From the NCBI GenBank assembly GCA_963721335.1, contig CAVRIV010000008.1, positions 992,001 through 1,056,000 of the forward strand: a stretch of 64,000 nt of DNA, in the 5' to 3' direction. How positions within the stretch are numbered: position 1 is the first letter of the stretch; each line of letters starts with the position of its first letter. Positions 15,602 to 24,318 of this stretch are shown here, piece by piece. The notes under the pieces are model-generated. The model did no database searches. It was given only the letters and a program-made list of their open reading frames with translations, and was not told the DNA's origin. The stretch is from CAVXDY01 sp963721335 (lineage in GTDB: Bacteria > Actinomycetota > Thermoleophilia > Miltoncostaeales > Miltoncostaeaceae). The translations under genes were made by a program, and so were the position numbers.

Positions 15602-16954
15602 ATGGATGTCTCGGACGCCCCGCTGAACGCGGCTGAGCGAGCGGGACTCCGCAGCTTCCGCAGGGCGGCGCTGAGCTCGAGAGGCTATCGCGCCCACCTC
15701 GAGCGGCTCGGAGTCGATCACCGCAACGTGACCCGGCTCGCGCAGGTGCCCTACACCGACAAGCGGACCGTGTTCGGGGACGACCTCGAGCTGTGGCTCG
15801 ACGGAGGCCGGGTGGCGGACGCGGCCGAGCTGCTCACCTCGAGCGGACAGACCGGGCTCTTCTCCGTGGGGGTCACCTCGCGTTCCGAGCGGCGGGCCCA
15901 GGAGCGGACCCTCGACACCGCCCTGCGGCAGCTCGGAGCGAGCGAGGAGAGCCCCACCCTCGTGCTCAACTGCCTCCCGATGGGGATCTCCATCCCGACG
16001 CGTCTCGCCACGGTCGCGACGCCGTCGGTCCACCTGGAGATGGCCCTCGAGCTCCTGGCCCGCGCGGGATCGGGTTTCGACCGCGTGGTCATCGCCGCCG
16101 AGCCGCTCTTCCTCAAGGAGATGGGCGAGACGGCCCTGCGGGAGAAGGGCCCCGGCTTCGCCGACCAGGTGGTCGCGTGCTTCGTGGGAGGGGAGTGGGT
16201 GGCCGAGAGCTGGCGCCGCTACGTCTCGGAGCTCTTCGGCTTCTCCAGGGACCCGAGCCCGCGGGTGGGCGTGCTGGTGTCGATGGGCGCCGCCGAGGTG
16301 GGCCTCCACGTCCTTCACGAGACGCCGGCCCTACGGGAGGCGCGGCGCGCCCTCGACAGCCCGCTCGCCCGCATCGCGCTGTTCGGCCGCGACCCCGGCT
16401 ACTCGCCGACCCTCCTCACGTGGGACCCGAACCGGCTCTACATGGAGGAGCGGAGGCATTCCGACGGCGTCAGCACCCTGGTGCTCACCGCCCTCACCCG
16501 GCGGCTCCTGCCGCTGGTCCGGTACGACCTCGACGACGAGGCCGAGCTCCTCGACGCCACGGCCGCGAACCGGGAGCTGATGCGTCAGGGCAGTGACGCG
16601 CGGCTCCAGGGTCCGGCCGTGGCGTTGTGGGGGCGTCGCGGTGCCACCATTCGGGGCCAGAACTGGAGCCTCCGCCCGGAGATCGTCAAGGAGGGCCTCT
16701 TCGCGACGGCGGCGCACGCCGGCGCGCTCACCGGCCGCTTCCGGATCGCGGCGGACGACGGCCACCCGGTCCTCCACGTGCAGCTGCGCGCGGACGCTCG
16801 CCCCGGTCCCGGCATCGAGGCCGCCCTGCGCCACACCGTGTCCGTCGCGGCCGGAGTGCCGGCCGTGGTGCGCATCCACGATTACAAGGCCTACCCGTTC
16901 CACGACGCGGGAGATTTCCAGCACAAGCCGGTGTACCTGGAGCGCACACTGTGA
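15602..16954 (+). CDS. PaaK-like adenylate-forming enzyme
   Basis: A 450-residue protein related to phenylacetate-CoA ligase. Its P-loop-like core is TSSGQTGLFSVG near residue 78, a variant of TSGTTG. LVRYDLDDEAELLD lies near 305 and GRRGATIRGQNWSLRPEIVKEGLF near 345, matching the LLRYrtGD and GRxDDxIxxxG motifs. The C-terminal lid region has VLHVQLRADARPGPG and KAYPFHDAGDFQHKPVYLE. It probably activates a carboxylate as adenylate; the substrate is unknown. ATG 15602 is chosen for TGAGGAG nine bases upstream; ATG 15548 is an in-frame alternative. The stop overlaps the next start (GTGA), tying it to the acyltransferase gene. Confidence 0.75.
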   Translation: MDVSDAPLNAAERAGLRSFRRAALSSRGYRAHLERLGVDHRNVTRLAQVPYTDKRTVFGDDLELWLDGGRVADAAELLTSSGQTGLFSVGVTSRSERRAQERTLDTALRQLGASEESPTLVLNCLPMGISIPTRLATVATPSVHLEMALELLARAGSGFDRVVIAAEPLFLKEMGETALREKGPGFADQVVACFVGGEWVAESWRRYVSELFGFSRDPSPRVGVLVSMGAAEVGLHVLHETPALREARRALDSPLARIALFGRDPGYSPTLLTWDPNRLYMEERRHSDGVSTLVLTALTRRLLPLVRYDLDDEAELLDATAANRELMRQGSDARLQGPAVALWGRRGATIRGQNWSLRPEIVKEGLFATAAHAGALTGRFRIAADDGHPVLHVQLRADARPGPGIEAALRHTVSVAAGVPAVVRIHDYKAYPFHDAGDFQHKPVYLERTL

Positions 16955-17796
16955 CGGAGGTGGCGGTGCACACGCGTCGGCAGGCCCACCCCACCCCCCT
17001 CCCCGCCACCGACGAGATCGAGATCGTCCTCAGCGACCGGGTCGAGGACGTCGGCGAGGTGCTGAGCGTCGTTCACGACGGGTTCGTGGAGGCGGGCTTC
17101 ACGCCGCCGCAGCCCTCGGGGAAGCGGCTCCATCCCTCCTACCTGAACCCGGGGACGGTGTTCGCGCTGGCGCGCATCGACGGCGAGCCGGTGGGCGCCG
17201 CGGTGGTCGTGGTGGACGGCCCCTTCGGGCTGCCGTCGGATCGGGCGTTCGCCGAGGAGAACGACGCGCTGCGGGCTCTCTGCCCCGATCCGATCCACGA
17301 GTGCGGATCGTTCGTGGTGTTGGCTCAGTGGCGGCGCCATACGCGGCGGGTCTTCGTGCGCGCCATCGCGGCGCTGACGCGCCTGGCGCTGGTCGACTCC
17401 CCCGGCTCCCCGGTCGTCATCACGGCGAGCCCGGAGACCGAGCGCTTCTACGGAGCGATACTCGGGATGCGGCGCCTCGCGGAGCCGCGACCCCTCTTCG
17501 GGGCCCCGGCGGTGCTGATGCACCCGGGCTCGGTCGAGGAGATGGCACGACACTGCCGGCGGGGTGAGTCGTCGGGCCAGCGCGCGATGGATCGCCTCAT
17601 CCGCGAGAGGCACCCCTCCTGGATGGTCGACCGGCGCGGCGGGCTGCCCCTCCCCAGCGACTGGCTGCGGGAGCTCGTCGAGGAGCAGGACGCCGCCGCC
17701 GGGCTGGCCGCCCAGATCCACCTGCTGGCGAGCCAGCACCCCTCGCTGCTGCGGTCGATCCTTCGCGACGAGGGCGCTGCGGTCACCGTAGCCTGA
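16951..17796 (+). CDS. FeeM-like N-acyl amino acid synthase (GNAT fold)
   Basis: A 281-residue protein resembling FeeM and other long-chain N-acyl amino acid synthases, which share the fold of the LuxI acyl-homoserine-lactone synthases. The pattern seen is VHDGFVEAGF, LHPSYLNPGTVFALARIDGEPVGAAVVVVDGPFGLPSDRAFAEE, then HECGSFVV, and the GNAT-like end VVITASPETERFYGAILGMRRL. About 80 further C-terminal residues are unassigned. Coupling to the adenylate-forming enzyme suggests that one activates an acyl or aryl acid and this one transfers it to an amine. The product is not readable from sequence. Confidence 0.65.
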   Translation: MTEVAVHTRRQAHPTPLPATDEIEIVLSDRVEDVGEVLSVVHDGFVEAGFTPPQPSGKRLHPSYLNPGTVFALARIDGEPVGAAVVVVDGPFGLPSDRAFAEENDALRALCPDPIHECGSFVVLAQWRRHTRRVFVRAIAALTRLALVDSPGSPVVITASPETERFYGAILGMRRLAEPRPLFGAPAVLMHPGSVEEMARHCRRGESSGQRAMDRLIRERHPSWMVDRRGGLPLPSDWLRELVEEQDAAAGLAAQIHLLASQHPSLLRSILRDEGAAVTVA

Positions 17797-17800
17797 GGGG

Positions 17801-17819
17801 CCGCCGATCGCCTCGGCGG
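17801..17819 (+). terminator. Hairpin after the FeeM-like gene
   Basis: CCGCCGA-TCGCC-TCGGCGG, a perfect 7-pair stem five bases after the stop. No T-run follows. Confidence 0.45.
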
Positions 17820-17863
17820 TCGCAACTCTCACGACCGGGCTTTCCCCTGCCGATACGAGCGTC

Positions 17864-20101
17864 GTGAGATCGACCACGCACATGTGGCGGGCCCTCCGTG
17901 CGGCCGATCGCTGGGCCATCGTCCTCGGCGCCGCGACGGTGGCGATATTCCTGGTGGCCTTCTGCTTCCTCGTCGCCGGCGTCATCAGCGGCACCGCCGG
18001 CGTCTGCTTCGGGGTGGGGAGCGTCACCGTCTTCGCCGCCCTCGGCATGCGGGCGACGCGCCAGGCCGCCGGCCGCTCCGCCGGCGTCGAGGCCCGCTTC
18101 TGGCGGCTGATGTCGTACGGCTTCATGAGCTGGGCCCTCGGCTGCGTTCCCTACTTCGTCTTCCTCGCCACCGGCGGCGACGTCGCGAGCCCGACCGCCT
18201 GGTCGCAGATCGGGTTCCTGCTGGCCTACCCCTTCTGGTACTTCGGCCTCTGGAAGCTGCGCCAGCCGGCGCTGGTCGAGTCGCGGCGCGGCCTGTTCGA
18301 GGGCTTCGCCATCGAGCTCTCCGCGTTTCTCATGTTCGGCTTCGTCGTCATCGGGACCCTGTGGTACTCGAGCCTCTCGGCCTCGGGCAACATCGCCCAG
18401 CTCGTCCCGGTCACGCTCGACCTCCTTCTGCTGGCCGCCGTCTACAACGCGATCCGGCGCTCCACGGTGACCCACCGGACGGCGTTCGTCTGGTTCGTCT
18501 ACGCCTTCGCGGGACTGGCCGTCACCGACGCGCTGGTGACCTTCCTGGTCACGCGTGGCGCCTCCATCGTGGCCATCGCGCCGACGATGCTCGGCTACAT
18601 GGCGGCGATGGCGCTCGTCCCCCTCGCCGCCCGCCGTCCACTGCGGGTGACCGAGACCCGGGCCGCGCTCGGCCTGTCGAAGACGATCCTCGCGGCGATC
18701 GGTCTCGCGCTGGCCGGCCCCGCGAGCGCCCTGTCGCCCAACGTCCTGAAGCCGTTCGTGTGGGCCGTCGCCGCGTTCCTCTTCTGGCGCCTCTGGGCGC
18801 AGCTCCGGGCCCACGACGACAGCGACACCGATGCGATCTCGGGCTTCCTCGAGACCCGGGCGTTCTCCCGCCACGTGGCCGGCGTCGTGCAGGCCGCGAG
18901 CTCGGCCAATCCGGCGATCGTGGTGGCCGTGGACCTCGACGGGTTCGGTCGGTGGAACGCCCAGAACGGCTACGGCGCCGGCGACGCCCTCCTGACCGGA
19001 GTGGCCTCGCGCCTGGAGGCCTCCCCCCTCGCCGGGGGCATCTGGAGCCGTCTCGCCGCGGACCGGTTCGCATGGATCGGGATCGGCCACGACGCGTCCT
19101 CCGCCCGCCACCTGGCCGAGGTCGTCTGCGGCGTCGCCGCCGACAACCTGGGAGAGCTGGGCGCGCGTGCCACCTTCGTCGTCCTGCCCGACGACGCCAC
19201 GACCGCCGTGAACGCGATGGCGGCCGTGGAGGAGGGGCTCGCCGCGGCCAAGGCCGGGCGGCGCCGGGTGGTCGCGTTCGACCGCGGCCGGCTGGACGGC
19301 GTGGACTACTCCGCCGGGTACACCGCCTCGCTCGCGCAACGGCGCGCGGCCATCGTCGAGATCCTCGGCGACCCCAGCACGATCGCCACGGTCTTCCAGC
19401 CCATCGTCTCGCTCGACAACGGCCGCACCGTGGGCTTCGAGGCCCTCTCACGCTTCCGCGCCGAGCCCGAGCGCCCGCCGGACAAGTGGATCGGCGAGGC
19501 CCACGCCGTCGGCCTCGGGCTCGAGGTCGAGGTCGAGTGCGTGCGTCGCGCCTGCCGCCATCGCGCGACCCTGCCCGACGGCGCCTACCTCTCGATCAAC
19601 ATGAGCCCGGACGCGGTCCTCTTCCCCCAGATGGACGAGGCGCTGGGCGACGGCACCCTCGAGGGCCTCGTCATCGAGATCACCGAGCACGAGGCCGTGC
19701 GCGATTACGCCCGCCTGGCCTCACGCCTCGCCGACTACCGCGGCCGCGGGGCCAGGGTGGCGATCGACGACACCGGCGCGGGGCACGCGTCCATGCGCCA
19801 CGTGACCCAGCTCGCGCCGGACTACATCAAGGTCGACCGCTCGCTCATCCAGGACCTCCACCTGGACCACGCCAAGCGCGCGCTGGTTCGCTCCCTGGTG
19901 ACCCTGGAGAAGGAGCTCGGCGCAGAGGTGGTGGCCGAGGGCATCGAGAGCACCGAGGAGCTTCGTGCGCTGCGCGAGCTGGGCGTCCCGCTCGGCCAGG
20001 GCTTCCTCCTCGCGCGCCCGGGCAGCGAGCCGAAGCCCGCGGCGTGGTCGGTCGAGTCGCTCGAGATGAGCGGCTCCTTCAGCCGCGTCTCCGGAGTCTG
20101 A
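17864..20101 (+). CDS. Membrane GGDEF-EAL protein (c-di-GMP phosphodiesterase likely)
   Basis: A 745-residue protein. About eight transmembrane segments fill residues 15-320. A degenerate GGDEF domain follows, where the active loop reads LAADRFAWIG, so cyclase activity is not expected. The EAL domain keeps its catalytic set: FEALSRF, SINMSP, VIEITEHEAV, AIDDTGAG, DYIKVDRSLI, AEGIES and LGQGFLLARPG. Likely role: c-di-GMP hydrolysis gated by the membrane part. Start GTG 17864 puts a hydrophobic segment close to the N-terminus. It follows the acyltransferase operon after a hairpin, so it is probably a separate unit. Confidence 0.85.
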   Translation: MRSTTHMWRALRAADRWAIVLGAATVAIFLVAFCFLVAGVISGTAGVCFGVGSVTVFAALGMRATRQAAGRSAGVEARFWRLMSYGFMSWALGCVPYFVFLATGGDVASPTAWSQIGFLLAYPFWYFGLWKLRQPALVESRRGLFEGFAIELSAFLMFGFVVIGTLWYSSLSASGNIAQLVPVTLDLLLLAAVYNAIRRSTVTHRTAFVWFVYAFAGLAVTDALVTFLVTRGASIVAIAPTMLGYMAAMALVPLAARRPLRVTETRAALGLSKTILAAIGLALAGPASALSPNVLKPFVWAVAAFLFWRLWAQLRAHDDSDTDAISGFLETRAFSRHVAGVVQAASSANPAIVVAVDLDGFGRWNAQNGYGAGDALLTGVASRLEASPLAGGIWSRLAADRFAWIGIGHDASSARHLAEVVCGVAADNLGELGARATFVVLPDDATTAVNAMAAVEEGLAAAKAGRRRVVAFDRGRLDGVDYSAGYTASLAQRRAAIVEILGDPSTIATVFQPIVSLDNGRTVGFEALSRFRAEPERPPDKWIGEAHAVGLGLEVEVECVRRACRHRATLPDGAYLSINMSPDAVLFPQMDEALGDGTLEGLVIEITEHEAVRDYARLASRLADYRGRGARVAIDDTGAGHASMRHVTQLAPDYIKVDRSLIQDLHLDHAKRALVRSLVTLEKELGAEVVAEGIESTEELRALRELGVPLGQGFLLARPGSEPKPAAWSVESLEMSGSFSRVSGV

Positions 20102-20116
20102 CCCGGACGCGGGGGC

Positions 20117-20200
20117 GTTCAACAATTCCAGCCGCCGTCGGTATACGAGCGGCATGGAATGCCGCCGCGTCGGCCCCCCAGGAGACGTTCCGACGGCGGC
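20117..20200 (+). promoter_or_regulatory. Nested inverted repeats and a possible stress-sigma promoter
   Basis: GCCGCCGTCGG (20131-20141) is perfectly repeated in reverse as CCGACGGCGGC (20190-20200). Inside lies a second stem, GCGGCAT-GGA-ATGCCGC (20149-20165). GTTCAA (20117-20122), 16 bases, then CGGTAT (20139-20144) resembles a SigB/SigF-type promoter. The region could be a structured leader of the next gene or an operator. Confidence 0.4.
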
Positions 20201-20215
20201 GTTTGAGAGTCCCCG

Positions 20216-21031
20216 ATGCTCAAGGCCGGGGGGATCACGGCCGATTCAGATCACATGATCTCCTCCCTGCGCCGTCCCTCCCGCTACATCCCTCTCGCCG
20301 TGCTGCTCGTGCTCGCCGGCGCCGCCTTCTGGTTCTGGAGGGGCGCTCAGTCGAGCACCCTCGCCAGCGACGACGGGGCCATCACCGACTTCCGCGCACG
20401 CGCCGCCGAGGGGGGCTCCCTCGACCCCCGGCCGGGCGTCCCCACCCCCGGCGTCTACCACTTCCGCCAGTCGGGCTCCGAGCAGGCGGGCAGCGGCCCC
20501 CTCACCGTGAGCCGCGACCTTCCCCCCCAGGCCGTCTACATCGCCAGCTCCACCAAGGCCGGCTACCACGAGGATCTCCGGCACAGCCAGGAGCACGTCG
20601 AGGAGGTCAAGTTCGCCGTGAACCCCTCCGGCACCCGGGCGCTGTGGCGCCGCTCCAAGATCACCTTCCTCGGCATCGGCGAGGACGACAAGGCCGCCGT
20701 CACCCCGCCCGCGCTCGACCACCCCGCCAAGATGACGGTCGGTCGCACGTGGGGCAGCACCTACGTCCAGGGCAAGACGACCGTGACCTACACCGGCGAG
20801 GTCCTCTCCAAGGGCTCCGTGACCCTCGACGGCCGCGCCGTGCCCACCTACCTGATCCGCACGGAAAGCACCTTCGACGGCCCCATCTCCGGCACGCGCC
20901 GCGACGTGGTGGCCTTCGCCCCCTCGCTCGCGCTCCCCGTGAGCTGGACCATCACCCAGGACACCAGCGGCGACGCCGAGTACTCGATCGACGCCGAGCT
21001 CGAGCTCGTGAGCGCGGTCCCGATCACCTGA
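20216..21031 (+). CDS. Membrane-anchored exported protein of unknown function
   Basis: I do not recognise this family. It is 271 residues: a short cytoplasmic lead, one transmembrane or signal segment (YIPLAVLLVLAGAAFWFW, about residues 24-41), then an extracytoplasmic domain of about 225 residues. That domain is rich in beta-strand-like stretches such as GVYHFRQSGSEQAG, TWGSTYVQGKTTVTYTGEV, RAVPTYLIRTESTF and EYSIDAELELVS. It contains no cysteine. ATG 20255, just before the anchor, is an alternative start. It ends against a shared terminator with the subtilisin. Confidence 0.65.
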   Translation: MLKAGGITADSDHMISSLRRPSRYIPLAVLLVLAGAAFWFWRGAQSSTLASDDGAITDFRARAAEGGSLDPRPGVPTPGVYHFRQSGSEQAGSGPLTVSRDLPPQAVYIASSTKAGYHEDLRHSQEHVEEVKFAVNPSGTRALWRRSKITFLGIGEDDKAAVTPPALDHPAKMTVGRTWGSTYVQGKTTVTYTGEVLSKGSVTLDGRAVPTYLIRTESTFDGPISGTRRDVVAFAPSLALPVSWTITQDTSGDAEYSIDAELELVSAVPIT

Positions 21032-21044
21032 TCGTCCGCGGGTC

Positions 21045-21082
21045 GTGGAACCGGCGCCTCCTCGGCGGGGCGCCGGTCCCAC
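21045..21082. terminator. Bidirectional hairpin between convergent genes
   Basis: GTGGAACCGGCGCC (21045-21058) pairs with GGCGCCGGTCCCAC (21069-21082), 14 positions with one mismatch and a 10-base loop. It sits exactly between the ends of the two convergent genes (21031 and 21092). Confidence 0.7.
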
Positions 21083-21091
21083 ATCAGTGGG

Positions 21092-22831
21092 TCAGCGCCG
21101 GGGCGCGACCCGGAGCTGCGCGCGGACGCTGCCCGCGGGGGCGAGCGTGGGGCTGCCGACGAACGCCGCCCGCACCGTCCAGTTGCCCACGGTCTTCAGC
21201 CGGATCGTGAAGCCGAAGCGGCCCTTGTTGTTGGTCGTGACGCGGGCGATCCGCTTCCACCCGCCGCGGGCCGCGAACCGCTGGACCTCGATGCGCGTCT
21301 TGCGGAGCGCCGGGGTCGTGCGGCCCCGGCAGATCAGCCGGGCGTTCCGCACCACGCCGAGGCGGCCCGGCTTGCCGACGCGCACCTTCCTGGCGCCCGT
21401 GGCGCAGGTGTAGAAGATCCGCACCTTGGCGCGCGGCGGGGGCGGCGGCGGGGTGGGCCGCACGTACGCCTGGGCCGCCTTCAACGCGGCGAACGCGTCG
21501 ATGCGTCCGGCACCGAACACCGGGTCCTTGCCGACGGCGCCCAGATCGACCGCGCTCTGCTGGAGGAGCAGCTCCACCTCGTCCGCCGTGAGGTCCGGGC
21601 GGATCGTCTTCATCAGGGCCGCGAGCCCGGCGGCGATCGGCGACGCCATCGAGGTGCCGGAGAGCACCTTGTACCCGACCCCGTGGGTGGGCTGGTTCTC
21701 GGGGGTCGTGTTGGCGGTGGTCAGGCCGCTGTGCCAGGTCGAGAGCACGGCGTCGCCCGGAGCCGCGATGTCCACGAAGTCGCCGTTGGTCGATGAGGCC
21801 GCGATGCTGTCGTCGGGCCGCGTCGAGGCCACCGCGATCACCCCGGGGTAGGCGCCGGGGTAGTTGGCGACGCCGGACGGGCCCTGCTGGCCGAGCTGGG
21901 AGTTGCCGGCCGAGGCCACCACGATCTTGCCCTTCGAGCGCGCGTAGTCGACCGCGGCGCGCAGCGGGGCGTGGTCGCGCGAGGTGCCGAGCGACATGTT
22001 GATCACGACGCCGTCGCTGTCGCCGGCCGCCACGAGGGCCTCCGTCAGGTCGCGCACGAACTTCTCGTTGACGCTGGTCGAGTTGGCGCCCGCGAAGCCG
22101 ATCTTGTAGGGGATCACGACGCAGTCGAAGCACGCCCCCGGGCCCCCCTCGGCGTTGTCCGAGGCCGCGCCGACCAGGCCGGCGACGTGGCTGCCGTGGA
22201 ACGTGTTGTTGGCGCCCTGGATGGCCCGGACGTTGCTGGTGCGGTAGTTCGTGGTGCCCGAGTCGAAGTTCCGGCCCGTCGCGAACTTCGTCTTGAGGTC
22301 GGGGTGCTCGGTGTCGAACTCGCTGTCGATGACCACGACCTTCACCGCGGCGCTCCCGCGCGTGATGTCCCACGCCGCGGGGAAGTTCGCCTTGACCCAG
22401 TGCCACTTCCAGTTGACCGCGCCGAGCCCGTCCACCGCGACCGTTCCCGGTTGGTTGAAGATGATGTCGCGGGGGACGAAGTCGAGGCTCTGGCGCTCCC
22501 CGGGCGCCACGAAATCGATCCGCCTCACGGCGGGGTCGCGCAGGAGCCGCAGGCGGGCCGCCGCGGGGTCGCCGTCCACCGCGAAGGTCGCCCACCCGAT
22601 CTGGGGGATCTCGCCCTCCAGGGCGAGGCCCGTCCGGGCGGCGACCTCGTCCGCGTTCGCGGTCCCCCCGGCGATCTGCGCCATGACGATGTTCTGGGGG
22701 GTCTGGCCGGAGCCGGAAGCGATCGCGGCGCCGCCCCCGGCGAGGGCGGCGCCGGCCGTGGCGACGGCGGCCGCCGCCAGGGCCCGGCGGATGCGGCGGG
22801 GCGCGCGGGGGGTGACGGAGGTGGAGGTCAG
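21092..22831 (-). CDS. Secreted subtilisin-family (S8) serine protease
   Basis: About 579 residues: signal peptide (RRALAAAAVATAGAALAGGGAA), prodomain to about residue 130, then the S8 catalytic domain. The triad is visible as Asp in VVVIDSEFD, His in NNTFHGSHVAG and Ser in SGTSMASPIAAG; the oxyanion Asn is in ASAGNSQLG. After a polyproline linker (TPPPPPPPR) comes an Ig-like C-terminal domain with KVRIFYTCATG and RLKTVGNWTVRAAFVG. The start is unusual: CTG 22831 lies seven bases after AAGGAG, while the only standard upstream start (GTG 22894) has no such site. Confidence 0.88.
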   Translation of the reverse strand: MTSTSVTPRAPRRIRRALAAAAVATAGAALAGGGAAIASGSGQTPQNIVMAQIAGGTANADEVAARTGLALEGEIPQIGWATFAVDGDPAAARLRLLRDPAVRRIDFVAPGERQSLDFVPRDIIFNQPGTVAVDGLGAVNWKWHWVKANFPAAWDITRGSAAVKVVVIDSEFDTEHPDLKTKFATGRNFDSGTTNYRTSNVRAIQGANNTFHGSHVAGLVGAASDNAEGGPGACFDCVVIPYKIGFAGANSTSVNEKFVRDLTEALVAAGDSDGVVINMSLGTSRDHAPLRAAVDYARSKGKIVVASAGNSQLGQQGPSGVANYPGAYPGVIAVASTRPDDSIAASSTNGDFVDIAAPGDAVLSTWHSGLTTANTTPENQPTHGVGYKVLSGTSMASPIAAGLAALMKTIRPDLTADEVELLLQQSAVDLGAVGKDPVFGAGRIDAFAALKAAQAYVRPTPPPPPPRAKVRIFYTCATGARKVRVGKPGRLGVVRNARLICRGRTTPALRKTRIEVQRFAARGGWKRIARVTTNNKGRFGFTIRLKTVGNWTVRAAFVGSPTLAPAGSVRAQLRVAPRR

Positions 22832-22924
22832 CGGAGGGCTCCTTGGAGAGATTTCGGCGATTGGAGGATCACCGCGCGCCCGGCCGGGGTCCACTGGCCA
22901 TTCGGGGGGTCGTTCCGTCGCGCC

Positions 22925-24307
22925 TCAGCCCGCGTACAGGCCCACCCCGTGCACCTCGTGGGCCGCGTCCATCACCGCCTCGGCCACGGTCGGGTGCGCG
23001 TGGATCATCAGCCCGACCTCGCGGACGGAGATCCCGTACAGCAGCGCCAGCCCGAGCTCGTGGATCAGGTCGGTCGCGTGGGGGCCCATGATCGTGGCGC
23101 CCAGCAGCTTGTCCGAGCGCTTGTCCACCACCAGCCGGCAGAAGCCGGTCGTCTCCCCCATCGCCAGCGCCTTGCCGTTGGCGCCCAGGCGGCCCGTGCC
23201 CACGACCACCTCGGCGCCCGACTCGCGCGCCGCCTCCTCGGTCAGGCCGACCCGCCCGATCTCGGGGAGCGTGTAGACGCAGGCCGGGACCATCGAGCGG
23301 TCGAGAACCCGCGGGCCCTCCAGGGCCGTCTCCACCGCGTTCGCGCCCTCCGCCTGGCCGAGGTGCGCGAGCTGGGCGGTCGGGATCGCGTCGCCGACCG
23401 CGTAGACGTCCCCGACGCCGGTCCGCAGATGCTCGTCCACCTGGATCAGGCCCCGCTCCAGCCGGATGCCCAGCTCCTCGAGACCGATGTCCGCCGTGTT
23501 CGCGGCGCGGCCCACCGCGACCAGCACCCGCTCGGCCTCTCGCCGGGTCCCGTCGGACAGGCGCAGCGCGACACCGTCGGGCCGGTACTCCTCCACCTCG
23601 GAGACCGTGGTCCCGACGAGCACCTCCACGCCCTGGCGCGACAGGACCTGGGCCATGGTCTGGCTCACGCGGCGCTCCTCGGTGGCGAGCAGCGCCGGGA
23701 GGGCCTCGATCACGATCACGTTGCAGCCGAGCGGCGCGAGCATCGAGGCGAACTCGCATCCGATCACCCCGCCGCCCACCACGATCAGGCTCTCGGGCAG
23801 CTCCTCCATCTCCAGGAGCGATGTGGAGGTGAGGACGGCGGGCTGCTCGAAGTCGAAGAGCGGCAGGCGCGCGGGCTCGGACCCCGTGGCCACGACCACC
23901 GTGGGCGCCGAGATCTCGAGGGGGCCGTCGTCGGTCTCCACCGCCACCCGGTCGGGGCGCGCCAGCCAGCCGTCGCCGCGCACCACCCGCACCCCGCGCC
24001 GCCGCAGGGCCTCCTCCACGCCCCCGCGCATCCGGCCGGCCACGCCCATGGCCCGGTCGCGCATGACCGGCCAGCTCACGCCCACCTCCCCCAGCGCGAT
24101 GCCCCAGTCCGACGCGTCGCGCAGCTTGGCCACCAGCTCCGAGCCGGCGAGGAGCGCCTTGGTGGGGATGCAGCCGCGGTTGACGCAGGTGCCCCCCAGC
24201 AGGTCGCGCTCCACCAGGACGGTCTCGGCGCCGAGCTGAGCGGCGCGCAGGGCGGCGACGTCCCCGGCCGGCCCGCCGCCGAGCACCACCACGCGGGCGT
24301 CGGGCAT
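22925..24307 (-). CDS. lpd: Dihydrolipoyl dehydrogenase (glycine cleavage L-protein)
   Basis: FAD enzyme that reoxidises the lipoyl arm of H-protein with NAD+. It is 460 residues. FAD-binding VVLGGGPAGDVAALRAAQLG is at the start, the redox disulfide is GGTCVNRGCIPTKALL near residue 40, NAD-binding LIVVGGGVIGCEFASMLAPLG lies near 175, and the dimer-interface base is in HAHPTVAEAVMDAAH at the end. It lies 11 bases after gcvPB on the same strand, so it is the lpd dedicated to glycine cleavage. Confidence 0.95.
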   Translation of the reverse strand: MPDARVVVLGGGPAGDVAALRAAQLGAETVLVERDLLGGTCVNRGCIPTKALLAGSELVAKLRDASDWGIALGEVGVSWPVMRDRAMGVAGRMRGGVEEALRRRGVRVVRGDGWLARPDRVAVETDDGPLEISAPTVVVATGSEPARLPLFDFEQPAVLTSTSLLEMEELPESLIVVGGGVIGCEFASMLAPLGCNVIVIEALPALLATEERRVSQTMAQVLSRQGVEVLVGTTVSEVEEYRPDGVALRLSDGTRREAERVLVAVGRAANTADIGLEELGIRLERGLIQVDEHLRTGVGDVYAVGDAIPTAQLAHLGQAEGANAVETALEGPRVLDRSMVPACVYTLPEIGRVGLTEEAARESGAEVVVGTGRLGANGKALAMGETTGFCRLVVDKRSDKLLGATIMGPHATDLIHELGLALLYGISVREVGLMIHAHPTVAEAVMDAAHEVHGVGLYAG

Positions 24308-24318
24308 GCGCCCGCCCC

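Noticed and set aside
20131..20215. c-di-GMP riboswitch after the GGDEF-EAL gene
   Set aside because: The conserved GEMM core sequence is not seen; only simple stems are visible.
17884..21210. A plus-strand open frame of over 1100 codons across the GGDEF-EAL gene
   Set aside because: It is the +1 frame of a real gene in very GC-rich DNA, rich in Arg, Pro and Gly and without any domain pattern.
22892..22894. GTG 22894 as start of the subtilisin
   Set aside because: It adds 21 residues before the signal peptide, has no ribosome-binding site, and CTG 22831 has AAGGAG at ideal spacing.
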